Assembly (NCBI GenBank): GCA_030602705.1
Contig: JAUVZF010000026.1
Coordinates: forward strand, 1 to 47,395
Source of the DNA: Planctomycetota bacterium
GTDB taxonomy: Bacteria > Planctomycetota > Phycisphaerae > FEN-1346
Length of the DNA stretch: 47,395 nt
Direction of reading: 5' to 3'
Under the pieces are notes generated by a model. It was not told the origin of the DNA. It did not search any database and saw only the letters and a program-made list of their open reading frames with translations. This document shows positions 41,904 through 47,395 of this stretch, piece after piece (position 1 is the first letter of the stretch; the number at the start of each line of letters is the position of its first letter). The position numbers were made by a program, and so were the translations under genes.

Positions 41904-44081
41904 TCAGATCTGGAACCTCCGCTGCAGCATCTGAAGCAACGCGCGTTTCGCCTGCGCCAGAAGCGGTTTGGGGGTGGTGTCGAAGCGGATGACGACACGC
42001 TGGCCTGCCAGCAGCCGCACGTCGTCGCTCGGATCGGGAGTCACCTGGATCTCGAAGACGCGTTCGGCCGTCCGGGTGCCCGTGGGGTCGTCGGGCTTGG
42101 TGGCAATCGGTCCGCCGGCGGGGAACGACAGAGCCGGCGACGGCAGCCGGTCCCCGCCGGCCGGAAGGAACTGCTTGATGCGGCCGCCGATCTGCTTGTC
42201 CGGCCGCCCGTCCATCCGGATCTCGACGCGCTCGGCGGCATCTTCCATCAGGGCGCCCGCGACGTCCTGACCCGCCACGGCCCGCACGACAAGGGTGTCC
42301 ATCGTCGCCACCAGCCCAATGGCCTGGCCGCGGGTCAGGTAGGCGCCCTTGAGGCGATCGATGTTCGGCGACACCCACATGCCGGCGAGGGGTGAGCGGA
42401 TCTGCAGGCTGGCCAGTTGCTGGCGAATACGGTCGAGTTTCTCGTCCACCGCGCCGATCTGTTCCTCGATAATCTGGACGGCTGCCGGCTCCTGGACGAG
42501 CGCCGCCCCGCGGCGGGCGACGAATTCCCGCCGTTCCGCCAGGAGTTGCTCGTGCCGGGCCGTGAGCATCGGGTTGACCGACCGCGCGAGCAACGGCCCG
42601 CCGGGCGTCACGTTCCGGCCGGAGGGAAGGAACTCGTCCAGAAACCCGTCGGCGCCGACGTGGACGATCTGCATCTCGACGGGTTCGACCACGGCCTTGA
42701 CGTAGAACGGATCGGGCGCCGGAACGAGGCCGAGCCCCCCCAGAATGAGTGCCGGCAGCGCCACCGACGTCGTCACCGCCCAGGCCCGGACGCGCATCAG
42801 TTCGCCGCTTGAGATAAGATAGTAAATGAACTTGCCGATCGGCACCATCACCCACGCGATAACGGCCACCGCGGCCAGGATGACGCCGACGAACGGCAGA
42901 AACCCCGACACGAACAGCAGAATCGCCACCGAAATGAATATGCGGTACGCCGTCGAGGCCACGGCGTAGAACAGCAGCCACCCCTTCTCGCCCTTCGTGT
43001 GCGACGGGTCGCGCGGATTCCGTGCCCGCCAGATATACCGCTTCACGAGGTAGTACAGGTACTCCTTCGACCGCTGCGCGAGGTTCGGTATCTCCAGGAG
43101 GTCCGACAGGATGTAGTACCCGTCGTACCTGAGGAGCGGGTTGCCGTTGAACAGGAGCGACGAAACGCTGGCGATAAACATCACGTTATAGCAGATGGCG
43201 TGGATCGCGGTGGTCTCGGACGTCTGCGACCAGACGACCGCCGCCACCGCCGCGATGCCCAGTTCGACGAACATCCCCGCAGCGCCGACGACCACGCGGT
43301 GCCACGTGCTGCGAAGCGCCCAGGCGCTCGATGCGTCCACGTACGGAAGGGGCGTAAAGACCAGGAACATGATGCCCATGACGTGGACCTCGCCGCCCGA
43401 GCCGCTCGCCTGCCCGAACTTCTTGCACGCGAAGGCGTGGCCGAACTCGTGGACAACCTTGACCACCACGAAACTGGCGTACAGAAGCGGCAGGCTCTCG
43501 GGGTCGAGGATGCTCGAGGCCCGGCTCACGAGGTCGCCCGCCCGGCCGGCGATGAAGTAAACGCCCGTTGCCAGAAGCCCGATCCACAGGACCAGGCCCC
43601 ACCAACTGAAGACCACGCCGAAGATGCCCACAAAACGGTCCAGAAACCGGTCGGGGTCAATCAGCGGAATGCGGATGAACAGCAGATTCGTCATGTACCC
43701 CTGCACTTCGCGGGTAACGCGTTTCTTGTATCGCCGGAAGAGGCCCTCGGCATCGGGCGGCATGTCGCCGTGCAGAAGATTCGATGTGTAGAGTTGCCCC
43801 AGAAGTTGGATGGCCTCGCCCTGGGTGGGGGCGCTGTCGCCCAACTGCTCGTTGCAGACGTTCCAGACCTGGGCGATGGTCCGCCGGCCGTCCAAGAGGC
43901 CCACGAAACGGTACGCCGCTTCGTTCAGGCGGAAAAACTGATTGTTCGAGGGATCCTGGAGGACGTGCCACATCTGGCCGCGGTAGTGCTGCCGGTGCGT
44001 CTGGAGGGTGGACCTGAGGCGCGGCCGCAGATTCGACACGCGGTACCACGACTCGCTGAACGTGGGACGATCGACCGGCAT
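41904..44081 (-). CDS. PqqD-like / M50 metalloprotease-like / HlyD-type membrane protein
   Basis: A 725-residue protein. Residues about 15-110 form a PqqD-like domain (YRGQMWHVLQDPSNNQFFRLNEAAYRFVGLLDG). A membrane region carries HEFGH (211-215) and the M50 partner motif NGNPLLRYDGYY, with about eight helices in total. After residue about 450 comes a HlyD-type part: beta-barrel and lipoyl-like halves (LEVQIV-like VEMQIVHVGADG, IRSPLAGMWV) separated by a coiled coil (ARHEQLLAERREFVARR, IEEQIGAVDEKLDRIRQQLA). Start 44081 is inferred. HlyD domains bridge membrane and outer envelope; PqqD recognises peptide substrates. It stands 1 nt before the SecA-like gene. Confidence 0.83.
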   Translation of the reverse strand: MPVDRPTFSESWYRVSNLRPRLRSTLQTHRQHYRGQMWHVLQDPSNNQFFRLNEAAYRFVGLLDGRRTIAQVWNVCNEQLGDSAPTQGEAIQLLGQLYTSNLLHGDMPPDAEGLFRRYKKRVTREVQGYMTNLLFIRIPLIDPDRFLDRFVGIFGVVFSWWGLVLWIGLLATGVYFIAGRAGDLVSRASSILDPESLPLLYASFVVVKVVHEFGHAFACKKFGQASGSGGEVHVMGIMFLVFTPLPYVDASSAWALRSTWHRVVVGAAGMFVELGIAAVAAVVWSQTSETTAIHAICYNVMFIASVSSLLFNGNPLLRYDGYYILSDLLEIPNLAQRSKEYLYYLVKRYIWRARNPRDPSHTKGEKGWLLFYAVASTAYRIFISVAILLFVSGFLPFVGVILAAVAVIAWVMVPIGKFIYYLISSGELMRVRAWAVTTSVALPALILGGLGLVPAPDPFYVKAVVEPVEMQIVHVGADGFLDEFLPSGRNVTPGGPLLARSVNPMLTARHEQLLAERREFVARRGAALVQEPAAVQIIEEQIGAVDEKLDRIRQQLASLQIRSPLAGMWVSPNIDRLKGAYLTRGQAIGLVATMDTLVVRAVAGQDVAGALMEDAAERVEIRMDGRPDKQIGGRIKQFLPAGGDRLPSPALSFPAGGPIATKPDDPTGTRTAERVFEIQVTPDPSDDVRLLAGQRVVIRFDTTPKPLLAQAKRALLQMLQRRFQI

Positions 44082-44140
44082 GGCTGTATCCGTTTCCGAG
44101 CCGCGAGCGCCGGCGAGCGCTTGCCGCTCCCTCACGGTCG

Positions 44141-44209
44141 CGGCTCGGAAAGGCTCATTGTCACGGCTCGGAAAGGCTCATTGTCGCGGCTCGGAAAGGC
44201 TCATTTCAG
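44141..44209. repeat. Three 23-bp tandem repeats between the two HlyD genes
   Basis: CGGCTCGGAAAGGCTCATTGTCA-type units at 44141-44163, 44164-44186 and 44187-44209, the last degenerate at its end. The array abuts and partly overlaps the stop codon of the GAF-HlyD gene (44206-44208) and lies 60 bp before the start of the PqqD-M50-HlyD gene. Confidence 0.85.
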
Positions 44210-46086
44210 ATCCACAACTTCATCCGCACCCACCGAACGATGGGGCGGGTCCAGATCCAGATGTAGCGGCGGCGGTCGATGCCCACCTTGGCAATCCCCT
44301 CAAGGCCCGGACGCATCCGGCCGTCCAGCCGTTTCAGCCGCACGCGCACCTTGAAGACGTTCTTCTGCTCGGCCACCTCGGCCACCGGGTTGATCCGCTC
44401 GACCACGAACCCGAAATGCACGTCCGGGAACGACGCCGTCGCCAGTTCCCCTTCCTGGCCCACCTCCAGGTCCGAGACGTCCTCTTCGGGCACGGACAGT
44501 TCTGCTCGCAGCGCCTCGAGCGGGGCCACCTCAAACAGCGTGTCGCCGGTCTTGACCGGCGCGCCGATCTGCCGCTCCAGGTCGCCCTTGACGACCACGC
44601 CGCTGATGGGTGCGATGATCTTTGCCTGAGAGATTTTGTAATCGATCAGGTCGATGCTTGCGGCCACCTTGTCGGCCTGGGCCTGGGCGATCTGAACCTC
44701 GACCGTTTTGTAATCGCGCCTCGCGGCGGCCGCCTGCTTCAGGAACGTGGCACGTTCGGCCTTGGCGGCGGCCAGTTGCAGGCGCAGGTCCGCCGTCTCG
44801 AGCGTCGCCATCACGCTCTTGCCGCCCACAACCTTTTTGTTCGGCTCCGTGGAAACGGTCTGGAGGTATCCGTCGAACGGTGCCGGCACGACCCGCAGTT
44901 CGATCGGCTCCAGGACGAACGGCGCTTCGATTCGGTAATCGCCCTTGGCGAAGATCATGAACGCCAGGAATCCGCAGACCGCGATGACGGCCAACTTGAT
45001 CCAGGTATGTTTCGGCCCCACGACCGCCGCAGTGCCTTTGCGGACGGCAGCCGCCATCCGCGCGCCGAACCACCGGTCGTGCTCTTCGAGGTTCGCCAGT
45101 CGCGGCGTACAGAGGTCGGCCGCCAGGCGAAGCGACTCCACTTCCTCGACCGTAAACGCCTCCCCGCCCGGTCGCTCGAGCGTCAGGACGGCCGTGGCCT
45201 CGCCGGCTCGTCTGAGCGGCAGGCTCAACGCCATCGCCGCCCCGTGATGCTTCGCGAGTTCGTCCGCAGCCCGGCTAACGTACGTGGCCTCCGGCGGCGC
45301 CGGATACAGGATCTCAACGTCCTGGTCCAGGCACTCCTCCATCGCGGCTTCGATGTCCTGGACCAGTTTCATTTTGCGGCTGAACTTCTCGGTGTGGCTC
45401 ATCGCACGCAGATGCACGTACCTGCCCTTGAGGAAGCCGACGCTGACCCTCTCGCACTGCCACCGCGCAGCCACCTCGTTGGCGAGTGCCATCGCCATGC
45501 CGGTAAACCGTTCCTGCACGTTGACGGCGGCCAGGGTTTCCATAGCGGCACGCAGGCGCCTCAGGTCCGTCTGCCGGCGCTGAAGGAGCAGGCGCATCTC
45601 GTAGAGGCTGAGCAGGCCGACCGTCAACTCCAGCCGCTCGCGAACGCCGGCCAGAACGGTCGGATCCTGGGCATCGGCGTAAAACGCCGCCACCCCGCGA
45701 ACCGCACGCTCCCCGCGAAGCGGCACCAGGATGAGGCTGCGGCGGGCGGGCTGGCCGTACAGGTCGTCCGGGCTGTGCACCGCCTGGACGGTCGTGGCGC
45801 CCCCGGCAACGACCGTGCGGCAGGCTTCGGCGGCCTGGGCCAGCCAGACGGGCGCCGCCGCGCCCTCCGGCAGCGGCGGATAGACCGCCAGGACGTCCGC
45901 TCCGCGTTCGCGCCCGGCCCGCAGGATCGCCCCGCATTCGGCCGGACCGATCTGGCACTGCACCGCGAGGAGGTTGGAGAGGAACTGCTCCGGCGGGCCG
46001 TCGAAACGGCTCAGCCGGTCGATGACGTCGGCGGTGGTCAAGTGTACGGCACCGCCGGGCTGCCGGGAAGCCTCCATCTGTGCCAT
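44206..46086 (-). CDS. GAF domain / HlyD-type periplasmic adaptor protein
   Basis: A 626-residue protein. The N-terminal 350 residues contain one or two GAF-like domains (CQIGPAECGAIL, then VSVGFLKGRYVHLRAMSHTEKF and AMALSLPLRRAGEATAVLTLER), so a cytoplasmic sensor is likely. A single membrane helix (about 365-385, LAVIAVCGFLAFMIFA) leads into a HlyD-type part: FDGYLQTVSTEPNKKV lipoyl half, a coiled coil around residues 435-480, and ISGVVVKGDLERQIGAPVKTG. The HlyD half is outside. Its final residues are WVRMKLWI before the repeat array. It follows the DUF3467 gene by about 100 bp and precedes the PqqD-M50-HlyD gene in the same operon. Ligand unknown. Confidence 0.82.
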   Translation of the reverse strand: MAQMEASRQPGGAVHLTTADVIDRLSRFDGPPEQFLSNLLAVQCQIGPAECGAILRAGRERGADVLAVYPPLPEGAAAPVWLAQAAEACRTVVAGGATTVQAVHSPDDLYGQPARRSLILVPLRGERAVRGVAAFYADAQDPTVLAGVRERLELTVGLLSLYEMRLLLQRRQTDLRRLRAAMETLAAVNVQERFTGMAMALANEVAARWQCERVSVGFLKGRYVHLRAMSHTEKFSRKMKLVQDIEAAMEECLDQDVEILYPAPPEATYVSRAADELAKHHGAAMALSLPLRRAGEATAVLTLERPGGEAFTVEEVESLRLAADLCTPRLANLEEHDRWFGARMAAAVRKGTAAVVGPKHTWIKLAVIAVCGFLAFMIFAKGDYRIEAPFVLEPIELRVVPAPFDGYLQTVSTEPNKKVVGGKSVMATLETADLRLQLAAAKAERATFLKQAAAARRDYKTVEVQIAQAQADKVAASIDLIDYKISQAKIIAPISGVVVKGDLERQIGAPVKTGDTLFEVAPLEALRAELSVPEEDVSDLEVGQEGELATASFPDVHFGFVVERINPVAEVAEQKNVFKVRVRLKRLDGRMRPGLEGIAKVGIDRRRYIWIWTRPIVRWVRMKLWI

Positions 46087-46185
46087 TACAAGCGCCTACG
46101 TCAGGAAGACCGGAACCGGGCCACGGAAGCCGAAGCCGTTCACCGGGCGGTCGCGAGCCCGGTCGCCTGGTCTGCGATCGTCGCT

Positions 46186-46593
46186 CTACTGCGCGCCGGC
46201 CTGGCCGCCGCGCGGGGTGCGGTCCAGCGCGATCTCGCCGAACTGCTCCTCGTGCCGACGAATCATCTGGGCCAGCGCCAGCGCCAGCCGCTTCGTCATG
46301 CGGTAACTCATGACGACACGCTCGTTGACCTGGAAGATGAACTCCGGCTTGCCCTGCTGCGCGGCAACGGGGTTGATGAGGTTCAACCCGAAGTAGAGCA
46401 TAACCTCGTCGGCCGTCGCGTCGGTGCGGAATGCGTTGGCGTAACTGGTGTTGAGGTTTCGCTCGTCGATCCTCAGGCGGATCTCCTGCCTCTGCCCCTC
46501 ACCGGCGGGCTGCTCAGCAGCGGGCTGAGCCTCCGTGGGTTGAGGCTCGGTGGGCGGTTGGCCCTTTGCATCAGGATCGCTCTTGGCTGCCAT
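46186..46593 (-). CDS. DUF3467 domain protein
   Basis: A 135-residue protein. Residues 1-35 are a proline/glutamine-rich linker without signal peptide. Residues about 38-128 match DUF3467: LNTSYANAFRTDATADEVMLYFGLN, then VNERVVMSYRMTKRLALALAQMIRRHEEQFGEI. Function is unknown; it should be cytoplasmic. AAGGAG lies 7 bp before the ATG. It is the first gene of the operon with the GAF-HlyD, PqqD-M50-HlyD and SecA-like genes, so it is probably an accessory or substrate-handling factor. Confidence 0.8.
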   Translation of the reverse strand: MAAKSDPDAKGQPPTEPQPTEAQPAAEQPAGEGQRQEIRLRIDERNLNTSYANAFRTDATADEVMLYFGLNLINPVAAQQGKPEFIFQVNERVVMSYRMTKRLALALAQMIRRHEEQFGEIALDRTPRGGQAGAQ

Positions 46594-46942
46594 GAATTAC
46601 TCCTTCCTGGGTTGCGAAAAGTCGTTTCCAGACGGTTCACTTCCTCGTACCCGACAGGTGCGTTGGCCAAGACGTGAGCCCTGTAAACCACCGTACCCGT
46701 CCGCGAGGTTACCTGCAAGGCATTTGTCCCCTGCTCGTTAGGTGAATCGTCAATTGGAGGTCGTTCTCTTTAGCCAACTGGTGGCGCACACGCGAAACGC
46801 CGTACCCCCCGCGACAAACATACCAAAGGCCGGTCGCCCGCCGAGGGCGACCGGCCGTACCGACATCTGGTAGCGCCGTCAGGCCCGCAGTAACAGACAC
46901 CACAAGCGTGCCCGGTCTTCTCGCGATCCTCCTGCTGCCCCC
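46594..46942. other. Intergenic region before the DUF3467 operon
   Basis: Contains the hairpin described at 46828-46856 but no gene I can support. The minus-strand DUF3467 operon promoter should be here. TTGACG occurs on the minus strand near 46750 without a good -10 partner. Confidence 0.4.
46828..46856 (-). terminator. Hairpin terminator after the partial secreted-protein gene
   Basis: A perfect 12-bp stem (GGCCGGTCGCCC with GGGCGACCGGCC) and a 5-nt loop, followed on the minus strand by TTTGGTATGTTTG. It lies about 85 bp after the stop codon at 46943. The T tract is short. Confidence 0.55.
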
Positions 46943-47395
46943 TCACACAACGACCACGTTCACGCCTGTCGGCGCGTTCCACGTGCGGCCGGCCGTATTA
47001 TAGGTGATGGTGCCGGTGCCGACCGACGCGGCGCCGAAGCACAACCGCCGTATCGTCCACACGTCCAACGTGCTGACGTTGATGAAGTAGTTGACGCCTA
47101 CGCCGCGGACGTACATCAAGCCCAGCGTGGCATGCGCGCCGGCCGGGTTCACCGTGGCAAGCGAAATGGCGGAGTTGTCGATCGCGCCGGCATAGATTAA
47201 ACGGACGTTCGCGTCAAAAGTCAGAACGGAACCGTTGATCGTGCCGAGCACGATGACCCTTGCAGCCGAGCCATCGATGTCCCAGGCGGCATTGATCAGG
47301 TCGCCACCAACGCGAGCCGTGCCGAGCGTGTGCCGCCCGGCGACCAGGTTGCCGGCCAGCGTCAGGTCCAGGCCGTTGACGTCGCCGGTGGCCCT
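46943..47395 (-). CDS. C-terminal end of a repetitive secreted beta-rich protein (partial, 5' end off window)
   Basis: An open frame of 150 codons reaching the window edge (47395), so only the C-terminus is seen. The sequence is rich in G, A, V, N, T with alternating hydrophobic residues (LDLTLAGNLVAG, DLINAAWDIDGSAARVIVLG, GSVLTFDANVRLIYAGAIDNSAISLATV), as in beta-helix or autotransporter-like surface proteins of planctomycetes. The end is hydrophobic, NVVVV. No domain can be named. It is co-directional with and just upstream of the DUF3467/HlyD/SecA-like operon, which could export it, but that is inference. Confidence 0.6.
   Translation of the reverse strand, partial: RATGDVNGLDLTLAGNLVAGRHTLGTARVGGDLINAAWDIDGSAARVIVLGTINGSVLTFDANVRLIYAGAIDNSAISLATVNPAGAHATLGLMYVRGVGVNYFINVSTLDVWTIRRLCFGAASVGTGTITYNTAGRTWNAPTGVNVVVV

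Noticed and set aside
44008..46677. 889-codon plus-strand frame across the HlyD and DUF3467 genes
   Set aside because: Antisense shadow with no recognisable domain; the minus strand encodes clear GAF, HlyD and DUF3467 regions.
46473..46718. Small minus-strand frame before the DUF3467 gene
   Set aside because: It overlaps the DUF3467 start and its ribosome site and has an arginine/proline-rich, non-protein-like sequence.

Overview
The window is GC-rich chromosomal DNA that looks like a planctomycete or a close relative, probably of the Phycisphaerae type. This is inferred from several PQQ-like and NHL beta-propeller proteins, a DUF3467 protein beside a SecA-like ATPase with M50-peptidase/HlyD and GAF/HlyD proteins, a DUF116-polyprenyl synthase fusion, and abundant short intergenic palindromes. 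No rRNA gene or intact tRNA is visible, so taxonomy rests on gene content alone.

Layout. (1) 1-1983: the end of an integrated element. A minus-strand operon with its own sigma70-type promoter encodes a ribbon-helix-helix protein, an excisionase/AlpA-like protein and a replication initiator-like protein. The initiator gene carries three palindromic iterons at a 33-bp period. The element stops inside the anticodon loop of a tRNA-Lys 5' half. (2) 2354-4374: two tandem paralogous secreted proteins. (3) 4481-7890: an SDR dehydrogenase, a PD40-propeller lipoprotein and a HAD phosphatase. (4) 15491-8001, minus strand: a metabolic block of 6-phosphogluconate dehydrogenase, PdxB-like dehydrogenase, LarA-family nickel-pincer racemase, PPi-type phosphofructokinase, stand-alone AICAR formyltransferase and a SerA-like dehydrogenase, behind a near-consensus promoter. 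(5) 16114-22985: a tightly packed plus-strand cluster of ferredoxin, B12-type radical SAM enzyme, DUF116-polyprenyl synthase fusion, cyclase-repeat protein and squalene-hopene-cyclase-like enzyme. This is a candidate polyprenoid/terpenoid lipid pathway. (6) 23085-28533: a propeller lipoprotein and a LolD/FtsX-type ABC transporter. (7) 28682-35183: an extracytoplasmic redox cluster of propellers, a Tat-type ferredoxin, a Cys-rich mini-protein and a NapH/NosR-like polyferredoxin. (8) 35331-39855: a NuoE-NuoF fusion and an NfnB/GltD-like flavoprotein that lacks its NADPH domain, interrupted by a GxxExxY gene bounded by 29-bp inverted repeats. (9) 46593-39911, minus strand: DUF3467, GAF-HlyD, PqqD-M50-HlyD and a short SecA-like ATPase, a candidate export machine. 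It sits next to the C-terminal end of a repetitive secreted protein that runs off the window.

The most interesting items are the putative secretion machine with a possible substrate beside it, the polyprenoid cyclase cluster, the modified Stn-like oxidoreductase split by a cassette, and the initiator gene that appears to contain its own origin. Start sites were moved from the longest ORF where a Shine-Dalgarno sequence, a stop/start overlap or a signal peptide argued for it. All function calls come from reading motifs, without database searches.
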